A DNA stretch of 64,000 nucleotides, taken from Eubacteriaceae bacterium. Its GTDB lineage: Bacteria; Bacillota; Clostridia; Eubacteriales; Anaerofustaceae. Under the pieces are notes generated by a model that did not search any database, was not told the DNA's origin, and worked only from the letters and a program-made list of their open reading frames with translations. The DNA lies in the NCBI GenBank assembly GCA_017531485.1, contig JAFXKY010000072.1, positions 1 through 64,000 of the forward strand, in the 5' to 3' direction. Positions 53,036 to 61,805 of this stretch are shown here, piece by piece; within the stretch, counting starts at the first letter, position 1; the number at the start of each line of letters is the position of its first letter. The translations under genes and the position numbers were made by a program.

Positions 53036-53713
53036 TCAAAATAATATTATGATTTCATTCAGCAAATATAAAAAGCCGATGTGAAGCGGATAATATACAT
53101 AATAAAAGTATTTCTCGAATTTGGTTGTTTTCATTTTCTTACCGTCGTAAAACAAAAGAAGTGGCACAGCCATAAGAGAATATATCTGCACGGAAGAACT
53201 TCCTATGCTCTGCAGAATGAGTCCGCCCGTAAAAAACACAAGTCCGGAAAGCTTGTCACGGCGCATATACACAAAAAGCGGAAGCATACATCCCCAGAAG
53301 CCATACATAATATCAAGAATTCCCGTCAGCGTATTCATTACATACAAAAATACCATAAACCCGATACCTGCAACAAGCGCTGCTTTGCCTCCGTGCGTGG
53401 CGGCCTCGGCGAATTTATCATATACGGTGATTATGACGACCGAAAAAATAAATGTCATCATAATGCTGAAATACAGATATCCTTTTCCGATATAATACCC
53501 CACAAGGCACACAGCTTCACACATCGCCATGAGAGAAACGTATCTCAGTCTGTTTTTGGTATATCTGCAACCTTCAGCCACGAAATAAGCAAAGATCGGA
53601 AAAGATATCCTTCCGATGATGCGGAACATGTCAATATGCGGAAAAAGGATCATACCGATGTGATCTATGGTCATTGTTATAAGCGCTATTATCTTTAAAG
53701 TACGTCTGTTCAT
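53036..53713 (-). CDS. TraX family membrane protein
   Basis: About 225 residues starting MNRRTLKIIALITMTIDHIG, with the TraX-family motif IDHIGMILFP and GRISFPIFAYFVAEG, and about eight helices. TraX proteins acetylate F pilin in enterobacteria; chromosomal Firmicutes members are thought to be O-acyltransferase-like with unknown targets. ATG at 53713 follows GGGGAGG; a longer reading is not supported. Confidence 0.85.
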   Translation of the reverse strand: MNRRTLKIIALITMTIDHIGMILFPHIDMFRIIGRISFPIFAYFVAEGCRYTKNRLRYVSLMAMCEAVCLVGYYIGKGYLYFSIMMTFIFSVVIITVYDKFAEAATHGGKAALVAGIGFMVFLYVMNTLTGILDIMYGFWGCMLPLFVYMRRDKLSGLVFFTGGLILQSIGSSSVQIYSLMAVPLLLFYDGKKMKTTKFEKYFYYVYYPLHIGFLYLLNEIIILF

Positions 53714-53966
53714 ATTGCCTCCCCGAAGAAGTATATCACAAATACTGTCTTCCGTCAAAAACACTTTATTTTCACAAAAAAGAAAGCCGACACCGCAGCG
53801 CCGACCCTCTTTGTATAATAAGGTTAAAAATGGTTCTGAAATGAATTTCCCCTTAACAGGAAATTTATTATAGCACAGGCAAATTATAATGTCAATAAAA
53901 ACATGAAATTTCTTTATGGTCCGAGTAACGCGTTCCGTTCCGGCAAAACAATAAAGAACCTCAATG

Positions 53967-53992
53967 AAAAATCACCGGCGGATGCCGGTGAT
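53967..53992 (-). terminator. Terminator of the UroD-type methyltransferase gene
   Basis: ATCACCGGC / GCCGGTGAT with loop GGAT and TTTTC on the minus strand. The rest of the gap 53714-54006 shows no other clear feature. Confidence 0.8.
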
Positions 53993-54006
53993 GATACTGA
54001 GTGTAA

Positions 54007-55068
54007 TTATTTATCGAGTGCTTCCCTTGAAAGCTGATAGATGTAATCTCTCATTTTCGGCGGAGCCATAAAGAATCCTGCAATAACTCTCTTTTCAGGG
54101 AATGCAGGCGCATATTTGTCTACAAATGCCTTTGCAGCCGCATATACTTCTTCATCACTTGCATCCATCGGCGGGATTTCCGGAGAAACGCCGAGAGTGA
54201 TCTTGTCGCCGTACTGTTCATAAAGCATTTCCTTGTCGTTCATTACCTGACCGTTCCATGTGTCTACACCTGCTTCGATCATAGCCGGAACGAGCATTTC
54301 ATTCTTACCGCAGGAATGCATATTGACAAAGATTCCCTTTGAGTGCGCATATGATACTACTCTCTTGAGGTACGGAACGAGCATTTCCATTACTGTGTCA
54401 AGTGAGAAGAACGGTGCTCTCTGTGCACCCCAGTCATCATGGAATTCAAGAAGGTCGATCCGGAAGTATTCTTCGTATTTGTCAATAATTTCTTCCCATG
54501 TCTGGCAAAGGCGTGAAAGAAGAGCGTGAACTGCATCTTTCTGATCTTCGTCAATGAGTGCTGATGCAGCGCCTTCGAAGTCCATCCACGAGATGAGTCT
54601 TTCGAAAAGACCGCTTACGATGCTCGCGCATCTTACTCTGCCGCCGTCAAGGATGTCTTTGTTGTCAGCCGCACATTTTTCCCAGTCCCAGCTGTCAACA
54701 TCCGGGAATTTGATTACTTCCGGCCAGTCATTTGCATCAAGAAGCATCGGATTTCCCGGTTTTACCGTAGCACCACCTGCAACGTCAACGAAGATCCATT
54801 CGACGCCAAACATATCTCTCGGGTCGTGTGTTGCGGGATCTTCTACCGGCGAACGTGCGATATTATCGGGAAGAGCTTTCGGAAGGATCGTTACGACATC
54901 TGCTGACATCGGGATCCATAACGGCTTTTCGCCTTTCATCATAGCGATGTAGTTTTCTCTCGGTGTTACGGGAGTGTTGTATTTCGGTGAGCCGGGACGA
55001 CCTGCCCATGATGAAGCATATTCACCGATTACCTGGAATTCATCTGTTGAAAACGGTACTCTTTTCAT
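54007..55068 (-). CDS. Uroporphyrinogen decarboxylase-family methyltransferase
   Basis: A 353-residue protein of the UroD fold (ENYIAMMKGEKPLWIPMSAD, HDDWGAQRAPFFS, GIFVNMHSCGKNEM, DTWNGQVMNDK). The HxC in MHSCGK matches the zinc ligands of MtaA/MtbA-type corrinoid methyltransferases, and it is not a haem-pathway HemE since it lacks the usual FAGRYLP-like N terminus. It may act in methyl-group metabolism or demethylation feeding the acs pathway (inference). The promoter at 55108 and own terminator make it monocistronic. Confidence 0.82.
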   Translation of the reverse strand: MKRVPFSTDEFQVIGEYASSWAGRPGSPKYNTPVTPRENYIAMMKGEKPLWIPMSADVVTILPKALPDNIARSPVEDPATHDPRDMFGVEWIFVDVAGGATVKPGNPMLLDANDWPEVIKFPDVDSWDWEKCAADNKDILDGGRVRCASIVSGLFERLISWMDFEGAASALIDEDQKDAVHALLSRLCQTWEEIIDKYEEYFRIDLLEFHDDWGAQRAPFFSLDTVMEMLVPYLKRVVSYAHSKGIFVNMHSCGKNEMLVPAMIEAGVDTWNGQVMNDKEMLYEQYGDKITLGVSPEIPPMDASDEEVYAAAKAFVDKYAPAFPEKRVIAGFFMAPPKMRDYIYQLSREALDK

Positions 55069-55107
55069 TTTTCTCTCCTCATATTTTTGTTTTATTTTGA
55101 TGAGTTA

Positions 55108-55116
55108 ATTATACCA
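55108..55116 (-). promoter_or_regulatory. Extended -10 promoter of the UroD-type gene
   Basis: TGGTATAAT on the minus strand about 40 bases before the start codon; -35 is weak. Confidence 0.5.
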
Positions 55117-55191
55117 TACATATGTAATTCTTTGTATATAAAACCGATACAAAATATCCGTTTATATAACAGCAAAATTTGTTTACTGCGT

Positions 55192-55213
55192 AAAAAAAAC
55201 GCCCGTAGGCGCT
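55192..55213 (-). terminator. Terminator of the lipoprotein gene
   Basis: Short CGCC / GGCG stem followed by eight T on the minus strand. Confidence 0.6.
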
Positions 55214-55227
55214 GAAATAAGTATATT

Positions 55228-55974
55228 TTACGGCAACATTTCCGCAGGAAGGACCATTACTCCCACATACATAGTTCCCATATACGTCTGTCCGTCGTCG
55301 TTAAGATAAAAATCAATATCTGACTGTGTAAGGCTCTGGGCATAGAAAGTGATTTCGAGAATTGTTGCACCTTCCATATCGGCAGCTTCCGATCTTGAAG
55401 ACACCTCCACAGGCTTTCCGTCAACGAATACCATGGTATATATCTCATTGCCGTCATAAGAAAATACCATATCTTCCCTGTTTCCTGCTCCGTCGGTACG
55501 ATATTCAATTACGGGAAGTTTTGTAACAAGAACATTCTCAACTTCCTTTACGGCATCTTTATACGGAGCAAAAAATTCATCAACAGTCTTTTTCAGATTT
55601 TCCGTGTCGTTGAGAATGGCATCATCAACATCTTCATGCTGATATCCCATTCCAAGCATTGTAATGTTGTTATTCTTCATATCCGCTGTGAATGACAGAT
55701 TGTTGTAAAAAATTCCACCGACTTCCTTTGCCGTATCGGGAAAAACTTCAAAATAACGGCCGTCAGAAGAAAAATGTGTTTCCATGGTTCCGAGATTCCT
55801 GCTCTCAACAGAAGCTTTCGCATCGTCGTAATTATCTCCCATCATAACTCCTTCAAGAGCGATCTTACCATCAATCATTGAGAACGGGCCGTAAATTGCT
55901 GTTTCGTCTTTTCCGCAGGCACACACACCAAAAACGAGAAGCAACGTAAGTGCCATACAAATCAGCTTTTTCAT
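55228..55974 (-). CDS. Lipoprotein of unknown function
   Basis: A 248-residue lipoprotein (MKKLICMALTLLLVFGVCAC start, lipobox VCAC). The mature part is acidic and contains no domain I recognise (IYGPFSMIDGKIALEGVMMG, YNNLSFTADMKNNNITMLG). A GGAGG site precedes the ATG at 55974. The promoter contains a G12 tract on the coding strand, which might make expression variable. No partner gene is adjacent. Confidence 0.78.
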   Translation of the reverse strand: MKKLICMALTLLLVFGVCACGKDETAIYGPFSMIDGKIALEGVMMGDNYDDAKASVESRNLGTMETHFSSDGRYFEVFPDTAKEVGGIFYNNLSFTADMKNNNITMLGMGYQHEDVDDAILNDTENLKKTVDEFFAPYKDAVKEVENVLVTKLPVIEYRTDGAGNREDMVFSYDGNEIYTMVFVDGKPVEVSSRSEAADMEGATILEITFYAQSLTQSDIDFYLNDDGQTYMGTMYVGVMVLPAEMLP

Positions 55975-56012
55975 TTTTTACCTCCATTTTTAATAATATA
56001 TTTCACATCTTA

Positions 56013-56044
56013 ATTTTACCACCCCCCCCCCCCGAAAAATACAA
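56013..56044 (-). promoter_or_regulatory. Promoter with G12 tract in the -35/-10 spacer
   Basis: On the minus strand TTGTAT (56044-56039) is separated by 20 bases from TAAAAT (56018-56013), which carries an upstream TGG (extended -10). Twelve G of the spacer (56033-56022) form one homopolymer run. Loss of about three G would restore a 17-base spacer. Confidence 0.5.
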
Positions 56045-56131
56045 TATATTTAATCAGATTTTAATAATTCTCATAAAAGCAATACTCGTTTATAATTCTC
56101 CGCTTATTTTATTTCGTTACAAAAGGGGAAA

Positions 56132-56836
56132 TCACTGCTGAGGATGTTTTGTAAATACCCACAGGTTTCTTATCTGATCTGCGATCCTGTCATATTCCCA
56201 AAGTTTTTCCGAACGGGAAATGCTGTTCGGGTCATTCACCTTTATTTTTCCGTCGATATAATCCGTAAAAACTATAAAATGCCCTGTCGTCGTAAAATCG
56301 CCTTTCGCCATTATGGCTATTATCGGATTGCCATTTTTCAGATTTTCTTCTATATATCGCTCATTCAGCATAACTTCCTCCGAATTTATTCCAAGCATTT
56401 TTGCGCCATCAGACATAAGTGTCCACTTTGATCCGTCGCCGTAAGTTGAAAAATCATTTTCCGTTGCGAACTTTCCGATATATCCGGGATCATATTTTCC
56501 GTCCCCGGTGAGATATACCATTACCATACTCAGTGCCGTAGGGCCGCATCCGCTGAGCGCGAAATATTCCTCTGAGTACTTTTCATATCCCCACCTTCTG
56601 TCCCACTGCAGAAAATGCGGAACGCAGGATACAGAGATCTCTTCATCAGAAAGCCCCGTATTATCGGGCAAGGCTTTCCCGAAACCAAATACGAATTCCT
56701 CCGTTTCGGGATTTCTAGCATACAGTTCCATAAGCTCCGCGGGAATTTTAACCCTATCATCAGCCGGCATGTTTAAAACAGCGGAAATCAAAACAGATAC
56801 AATTACTAAGATCAGAAATATTGTCTTCTTTTTCAT
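56132..56836 (-). CDS. Exported C39-like peptidase domain protein
   Basis: About 234 residues. An N-terminal membrane anchor or signal (MKKKTIFLILVIVSVLISAV) is followed by a papain-like C39_2 domain: FLQWDRRWGY, ALSGCGPTALSMVM with the likely catalytic Cys near 110, GHFIVFTDYIDGKIKVNDPNS with the catalytic His and Asp. Homologues cut peptides, sometimes peptidoglycan stem peptides, outside the cell. ATG at 56836 follows AAGGAGA. It lies downstream of a VanRS pair and has a VanR-type box, so it is likely induced by cell-wall stress. Confidence 0.85.
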   Translation of the reverse strand: MKKKTIFLILVIVSVLISAVLNMPADDRVKIPAELMELYARNPETEEFVFGFGKALPDNTGLSDEEISVSCVPHFLQWDRRWGYEKYSEEYFALSGCGPTALSMVMVYLTGDGKYDPGYIGKFATENDFSTYGDGSKWTLMSDGAKMLGINSEEVMLNERYIEENLKNGNPIIAIMAKGDFTTTGHFIVFTDYIDGKIKVNDPNSISRSEKLWEYDRIADQIRNLWVFTKHPQQ

Positions 56837-56902
56837 AAAAAATACTCTCCTTGTTTTTGAGAGCATTTTAAAACATATCACGAATTATTGCTTTAACAAA
56901 GC

Positions 56903-56918
56903 CTTACGTCATTCTTAC
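56903..56918 (-). promoter_or_regulatory. GTAAG-N6-GTAAG box ahead of the C39 peptidase gene
   Basis: Two direct GTAAG repeats (56918-56914 and 56907-56903 on the minus strand) are 11 bases apart, just before TTGTTA. The same arrangement occurs ahead of the response regulator gene. Confidence 0.65.
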
Positions 56919-56925
56919 GTTTTTC

Positions 56926-57975
56926 TTAAACAGGGATTCTGACTGTAAAGAACGTATCGTTTTTATTCTTTTCGGCAGTGATCTCTCCGCCATGCATCCG
57001 TACGATTTCCTTTGCAATATAAAGTCCGAGGCCGCTTCCGCCTGTGGAAGAATTTCTTGCGCTGTCAAGGCGAACAAATTTGTCAAAAATATGACTCAGT
57101 TTACTATCGGGGATCTCATCTCCCGTACTTTTTACAGTAAACACCGCATCTTTTCCGTCTGCAAAAAGAGAAACCTTTATATCAGAATTGCGATAACAAT
57201 AATTCACGGCGTTGCGTATAAGATTATCAAAGACCCTGCTCATCTTGTCCGCATCTGCCACAGAGAAAATGCCGTTATCTATCTCCTTTACGCATCTTAC
57301 GCCCTTTTCCTCGAACATGGGATAAAATTCCTCTGTGAGCTGATAAACAAGAGTGGTAAGGTCGGTCTTTGACTTATTAAGACCGTTTTCGGAAAAATTC
57401 AGCCTTGTCATATCAAAAAACTGATCCATAAGTTCCTCTAGCCGATAAGCTTTTGACAGCGCTACGGAAACATATTTTTCTCTTTGTGCCTGCGGAATAT
57501 CCGGAGCTTCGTCAAGCAATGAAAGATATCCTATGACGGACGTCAGCGGAGTTTTCAGATCATGCGCGAGATACATTATAAGCTCATTTTTCTGCTGTTC
57601 CGAAAGTGCTCGCGCCTGTTCGGTATATTCGATCTCTTTGTTATGCGCCATAAGCTTTTCCGCAAATTCTTTCAGTTCATCCGGGCATCGGGATGTATAG
57701 ACATCGGTATTTCTGTTATCCAGCGATTTTCCCGCAAGAGAGATGTATGACACAAGTTTTGTTATGTCATATAGAGATATCAGTATCAACCCCAAAACAT
57801 ATCCGAGGCTGATGATGGGCTCGCGGTAGAAATAGATCGTGTTGAATAACACTTCCGGAATATCAATTCCAAGTTTGTCATACAAAAAACTTCGCATGGG
57901 ACCGACAATTATAAAATACACCACTGAAAATATTACTACTTTTATAATATACGAAACTACTGCTTTATCTTTCAA
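56926..57975 (-). CDS. VanS-like sensor histidine kinase
   Basis: A 349-residue kinase with two N-terminal helices, a short exported loop, a cytoplasmic HisKA domain (LIMYLAHDLKTPLTSVIGYL, with the phosphorylated His near 137), and an ATPase domain with N box NLIRNAVNYCYRN, and GSGLGLYIAKEI. The short sensor region fits VanS-type kinases of glycopeptide response. No vanHAX ligase genes are present, so resistance is not implied. It overlaps its response regulator by 11 bases. Confidence 0.88.
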   Translation of the reverse strand: MKDKAVVSYIIKVVIFSVVYFIIVGPMRSFLYDKLGIDIPEVLFNTIYFYREPIISLGYVLGLILISLYDITKLVSYISLAGKSLDNRNTDVYTSRCPDELKEFAEKLMAHNKEIEYTEQARALSEQQKNELIMYLAHDLKTPLTSVIGYLSLLDEAPDIPQAQREKYVSVALSKAYRLEELMDQFFDMTRLNFSENGLNKSKTDLTTLVYQLTEEFYPMFEEKGVRCVKEIDNGIFSVADADKMSRVFDNLIRNAVNYCYRNSDIKVSLFADGKDAVFTVKSTGDEIPDSKLSHIFDKFVRLDSARNSSTGGSGLGLYIAKEIVRMHGGEITAEKNKNDTFFTVRIPV

Positions 57976-58657
57976 TTTTATACCCCACTCCCCATACGGT
58001 TTTTATGAATCTCGGCTTTCTCGGGTTGTCACCGAGTTTTTCACGAAGGTGCCTGATATGCACCATTACGGTATTATTTGAATCGAGATAATCTTCTTTC
58101 CATACATTTTCAAATATCTCTTCCGACGACACGACATTTCCTTCCTGTTCACACAAAAGCCACAATATGGAAAACTCCGTCGGAGTAAGAGAAATTTCTT
58201 TATCATCAAGAAAACAGGTATGAGAAAGCCTGTTTATGACAAGTCCGTTTATATCTGTTACTCCATCAATATTTTCTTTTTTTATGGGATATTCCCGGTA
58301 TCTTCTTATCTGTGCCCTGATCCTCGCAACAAGAACCGGCGGACTGAAAGGTTTGGTGATGTAATCATCGCATCCCGCAGACAGTCCCGTAATCTTATCG
58401 TCGTCTTCACTTTTCGCCGTAAGAAGAATGATCGGAAAGAAATACTTTTCCCTTATCTTTCCGCAAAGACTCAACCCGTCAATGCCCGGCATCATTATGT
58501 CTATTATTGCAAGGTCAATTTTTTCTCCGTGTTTCAGGGCATATTCAAGAGCATCCTCCGGATCATAGAACTTCGCAGAAGAATATCCTTCTTTTTTCAC
58601 GATCTCTTCCACGAGGTCTGCAATTTCACGTTCATCATCGACTATAAGTATATTCAT
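57965..58657 (-). CDS. VanR-like OmpR-family response regulator
   Basis: A 230-residue regulator: receiver domain with acidic pocket VDDERE, phosphorylation Asp in LAIIDIMMPG near 53 and Lys in YITKPFSPPVL; winged helix with ISLTPTEFSILWLLCEQEGN and the terminal VWGVGYKIE. Its own promoter carries a GTAAG direct repeat. It likely activates itself, the kinase and the C39 peptidase gene. Confidence 0.9.
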   Translation of the reverse strand: MNILIVDDEREIADLVEEIVKKEGYSSAKFYDPEDALEYALKHGEKIDLAIIDIMMPGIDGLSLCGKIREKYFFPIILLTAKSEDDDKITGLSAGCDDYITKPFSPPVLVARIRAQIRRYREYPIKKENIDGVTDINGLVINRLSHTCFLDDKEISLTPTEFSILWLLCEQEGNVVSSEEIFENVWKEDYLDSNNTVMVHIRHLREKLGDNPRKPRFIKTVWGVGYKIER

Positions 58658-58701
58658 AACTTCCTCCGGTTCTATTATACCATAAACTGCACGGCTATTT
58701 T

Positions 58702-58717
58702 CTTACGATTTCCTTAC
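58702..58717 (-). promoter_or_regulatory. GTAAG-N6-GTAAG box ahead of the VanR-like gene
   Basis: GTAAG direct repeats (58717-58713 and 58706-58702 on the minus strand) with the 11-base period lie upstream of an extended -10 (TGGTATAAT) that lacks a good -35, fitting an activator-dependent promoter. Confidence 0.65.
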
Positions 58718-58720
58718 ATT

Positions 58721-58744
58721 AAAAAAGGCAGGATTCCCCGCCTT
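58721..58744 (-). terminator. Terminator of the PadR/DUF2812 operon
   Basis: AAGGC / GCCTT with interior GG/CC pairs, six T follow on the minus strand. Confidence 0.75.
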
Positions 58745-58753
58745 AAGCTTTGT

Positions 58754-59314
58754 TTATTCTTCCACTTCGCCTGTCACTTCAAGATTTTCACTGATCTTTT
58801 TAAGACGCTTTGCTCCGTAATATGATAATACTGCAACGAGGATATTCAACACGCCGATATAGTTGAATGATCCGTATAAAGTTCCGTTTAACGAATGAAT
58901 GATTCCTATGAGAACATTGGTGACTCCAATAAATCCGTTCATTCCGCCGACGGTCTTTATGAGCGTAAGCACACTTTTCATGTGTTTCAGGCGTGAGTTT
59001 CTGTCGCTGAAGAGTTCGAACGGTGTTCCGTCAGATTTCTTTTCGAGATAAATCCAGCGGAACCATTTTGAAACGACATTTATTCCCATTTCTCTCAAAA
59101 ATGCGAGATAATCCCTGTTTTTGGCGGAATTTGCCGATTCATCAAGGAGCTGGATACGGTATTCATATTCCCCCGGTTCGCAGGATACGAAATCATACTT
59201 TATAAAGAAATATTTATCAAGCCTCCAGCCGTTTTTCGCCTCTTCGTTGATCCAGTTTTCTTCTTTGTCATAATCCCATATGAAATTCAGCCTGTATTCC
59301 GTTTTCTTATTCAT
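58754..59314 (-). CDS. DUF2812 membrane protein
   Basis: A 186-residue protein starting MNKKTEYRLNFIWDYDKEEN. The cytoplasmic N-terminal domain (INEEAKNGWRLDKY, EPGEYEYRIQLLDES, WFRWIYLEKKSDGTPFELFS) is DUF2812, followed by two helices near 120-175. DUF2812 proteins nearly always sit beside a PadR regulator, as here; their function is unknown but they may be the membrane part of a stress response. The start overlaps the PadR stop by 8 bases. Confidence 0.85.
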   Translation of the reverse strand: MNKKTEYRLNFIWDYDKEENWINEEAKNGWRLDKYFFIKYDFVSCEPGEYEYRIQLLDESANSAKNRDYLAFLREMGINVVSKWFRWIYLEKKSDGTPFELFSDRNSRLKHMKSVLTLIKTVGGMNGFIGVTNVLIGIIHSLNGTLYGSFNYIGVLNILVAVLSYYGAKRLKKISENLEVTGEVEE

Positions 59315-59627
59315 TTCTTTCCTCCAACACATCTCCTGCCAACATCACAAGCTCTTTAAGCCTTCTGTATTCCGTCATAAGCGCGTCTTTTCCCGCTTCC
59401 GTAATGATATATTCTTTTTTACGGGAGCCGGCTTCTCCGTCAAGTTCGACTATCCACCCGCGGTTCAGAAGGTTGCTTATTGCGCCATAAAGCGTTCCTG
59501 CGGCAAGATTCACTCTTCCGTTTGTCTTTTCCGAAACGCTCTTTATTATTCCATACCCATGAAGGGGATTTACAAGTGAGAGAAGTATCAGATATACCCC
59601 CTCTGTCAGTACTATATTATCTGCCAT
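59307..59627 (-). CDS. PadR-family regulator
   Basis: A 106-residue PadR protein: LILLSLVNPLHGYGIIKSV, GTLYGAISNLLNRGWI (recognition helix and wing) and SRKKEYIITEAGK. It should repress its own operon through the TATATCG array in its promoter. It is co-transcribed and overlapping with the DUF2812 gene. Confidence 0.9.
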   Translation of the reverse strand: MADNIVLTEGVYLILLSLVNPLHGYGIIKSVSEKTNGRVNLAAGTLYGAISNLLNRGWIVELDGEAGSRKKEYIITEAGKDALMTEYRRLKELVMLAGDVLEERNE

Positions 59628-59640
59628 ATTCCACCTCAGT

Positions 59641-59713
59641 TATATCGCTTCTCTTTATATCGTCAACCGATATATCGTGTCTTTATTATATCGCCTGACG
59701 ATACATATGTCAA
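59641..59713 (-). promoter_or_regulatory. PadR operon promoter with four TATATCG operators
   Basis: The minus-strand promoter is TTGACA (59713-59708), 17 bases, TATAAT (59690-59685). Heptamers TATATCG (plus strand) start at 59641, 59656, 59671 and 59687, spaced 15, 15 and 16 bases; the third is part of the palindrome CGATATATCG. The array covers the promoter and the start. Confidence 0.8.
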
Positions 59714-59722
59714 CTATAAAAT

Positions 59723-59747
59723 AAAAAAAGCCGACAAATTATGTCGG
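59723..59747 (-). terminator. Terminator of the small membrane protein gene
   Basis: CCGACA / TGTCGG with a five-base loop and seven T on the minus strand. Confidence 0.75.
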
Positions 59748-59936
59748 TCAGTCGTTTTTGTTGTCATCATTATCTCCGCCTTTATCTTCCGCGACGTCGT
59801 TCACTTCTCTCAGAAATCCCCATCCGGAGATAATAAGTCCGAAGAGCGCCATGATCTGTGAGTTATCGAAGGAAATCGCTGCCAGAATTACCGAGATCCC
59901 CATAAGCATGATACATATATTGTACGAATTTTTCAT
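59748..59936 (-). CDS. Small membrane protein, two helices
   Basis: A 62-residue protein starting MKNSYNICIMLMGISVILAA at 59936, with GGAGGT six bases ahead. Two hydrophobic helices are joined by SFDNSQ, and the C terminus is highly acidic (EDKGGDNDDNKND). The function is unknown. Confidence 0.7.
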   Translation of the reverse strand: MKNSYNICIMLMGISVILAAISFDNSQIMALFGLIISGWGFLREVNDVAEDKGGDNDDNKND

Positions 59937-60006
59937 TTTATTACCTCCATATTTACTTAACACAATTATAACATAATATCTTAAAAATGTAAATATCTCC
60001 CAAACT

Positions 60007-60030
60007 AAAAAAGCCGTGCAAGCACGGCTT
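60007..60030 (-). terminator. Terminator of rny
   Basis: AAGCCGTGC / GCACGGCTT with an AA loop and T run on the minus strand. Confidence 0.85.
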
Positions 60031-60054
60031 TCGGGTCACATATATATTTGGTTA

Positions 60055-61593
60055 TTATTTTGCATATTCCACAGCTCTTGTTTCACGGATGATGTTAACT
60101 TTGATCTGTCCGGGATATTCGAGACTGTTTTCAATTTGTTTCGCAATATCTCTCGCTACGTGTACCATATTGAGATCTCCGACTTTTTCCGGTTTTACCA
60201 TTACGCGGATCTCTCTTCCTGCCTGGATAGCGTAGCTCTTTTCAACGCCTTCGTATGAGTTCGCAATAGCTTCGAGTTTTTCAAGACGCTTCGTGTAGCT
60301 TTCAAGAGCTTCTCTTCTTGCGCCCGGACGTGCCGCAGAGATAGCATCCGCCGCCTGAACCAGAACTGCTTCGAGAGTTGTCGGCTCTACGTCATTGTGA
60401 TGTGCTTCGACAGCATGAATGACTTCTTTTGACTCTTTGTATTTCTTGAGCATATCAACGCCGATCTGTACGTGCGGTCCTTCGATCTCATGGTCAAGAC
60501 CCTTACCGATATCGTGTAAGATACCTGCTCTTCTTGCAATACGTGAGTTAGCTCCGAGTTCATCCGCCATGATGCCTGCAAGCTGAGAAACTTCGATAGA
60601 GTGCTTGAGGACGTTCTGACCGTAGCTTGTGCGGTAGTTGAGTCGTCCGATAAGCTTCACGAGTTCCGGATGCATCTTCATTACGTTTGTTTCGAAGAGT
60701 GCCTGCTCACCCATTTCTTTTATCTTTGTCTGTATTTCAGTTTCTGCCTTTTTAACCATCTCCTCGATTCTTGCAGGATGGATCCTTCCGTCGACGATAA
60801 GTCTTTCGAGAGCGACTCTTGCGATCTCTCTTCTTACCGGGTCAAATGATGAAAGGATTACTGCTTCGGGAGTATCGTCTATAACTAAATCAACGCCTGT
60901 GAGTGTTTCCAGAGCTCTGATGTTGCGTCCTTCCCTTCCGATGATACGGCCTTTCATTTCATCTCCGGGTAAGTTAACCACTGAAACGGTACTTTCGGAA
61001 ACATGATCCGCTGCGCAACGCTGAATAGCATATGTGATGATTTCTCTTGCGCGTTTGTCGGCTTCTTCTTTTGCTTCCGCTTCCTGATTCTTGATGTATA
61101 ACGCAGTTTCTCTGGAAATTCGTTTTTCAACGTCATCGAGAAGGATCTGACGAGCTTCTTCAAATGTCAGTTTAGAGATCTTTTCAAGCTCTTCGACCTG
61201 CTGCTGATGAAGTTTTTCAACTTTCTCTTCTTTGGCTTCAATTTCCTTTAATTTCTTCGCAGTAAGTTCATCTCTCTTATCAAGACTCTGCTGTTTTTTG
61301 TCGAGAGTCTCTTCCTTCTGAATAAGTCTTTTTTCAGAAAGAGCAAGTTCGTTTCTGCGGTCTTTGACTTCTTTTTCGAAATCTTTTTTGGAATTGTAAA
61401 TCTCGTCTTTTGCTTCGACGATCTTTTCTTTTTTAATTGCTTCGCCTTCTTTAATAGCTTCTTCAACTAATCTTGCCGCTGTTGCCTGAGCTGTGTCAAG
61501 CTTGTTTTTGTTGATCTTTTCTCTGAGATAGTTTCCGATGAAAAAACCGATGAGTGCTGCGGCAACGATAAGTAAATATGCATACCACTTCAT
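60055..61593 (-). CDS. rny: Ribonuclease Y
   Basis: A 512-residue endoribonuclease with the N-terminal membrane anchor ([20 protein letters not shown]), a long coiled coil (about 25-180), a KH domain ([20 protein letters not shown]) and an HD domain ([13 protein letters not shown]) with the [10 protein letters not shown] motif. It starts mRNA decay at the membrane. ATG at 61593 follows GGAGGT; an upstream in-frame start six codons away is less likely. Confidence 0.96.
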   Translation of the reverse strand: MKWYAYLLIVAAALIGFFIGNYLREKINKNKLDTAQATAARLVEEAIKEGEAIKKEKIVEAKDEIYNSKKDFEKEVKDRRNELALSEKRLIQKEETLDKKQQSLDKRDELTAKKLKEIEAKEEKVEKLHQQQVEELEKISKLTFEEARQILLDDVEKRISRETALYIKNQEAEAKEEADKRAREIITYAIQRCAADHVSESTVSVVNLPGDEMKGRIIGREGRNIRALETLTGVDLVIDDTPEAVILSSFDPVRREIARVALERLIVDGRIHPARIEEMVKKAETEIQTKIKEMGEQALFETNVMKMHPELVKLIGRLNYRTSYGQNVLKHSIEVSQLAGIMADELGANSRIARRAGILHDIGKGLDHEIEGPHVQIGVDMLKKYKESKEVIHAVEAHHNDVEPTTLEAVLVQAADAISAARPGARREALESYTKRLEKLEAIANSYEGVEKSYAIQAGREIRVMVKPEKVGDLNMVHVARDIAKQIENSLEYPGQIKVNIIRETRAVEYAK

Positions 61594-61700
61594 ACAATAC
61601 CTCCTATTCAATTTTCAAACAGCTAACAAATATCTAATATCAAAATGCAACCTAATTATAATTATACAAAATAACCATGTAATTATGTTATCCGCATTAC

Positions 61701-61729
61701 ATTATAACATAACATACATGGTTTTGAAA
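61701..61729 (-). promoter_or_regulatory. Possible rny promoter
   Basis: TTTCAA, 17 bases and TATAAT on the minus strand, about 110 bases before the start. Confidence 0.4.
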
Positions 61730-61805
61730 AGCTTTTTTTCACTCTGCAAACGATATTATTGAATAAACAAACGACATATTTTTATATCTGTTCAATATTC
61801 ATACC

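Noticed and set aside
53036-53713. Conjugative element because of the TraX name
   Set aside because: TraX homologues are common chromosomal genes in Firmicutes; no other transfer genes are nearby.
56926-58657. Vancomycin resistance locus
   Set aside because: Only the VanRS-like regulators are present; no vanH, vanA/B ligase, vanX or vanY was seen.
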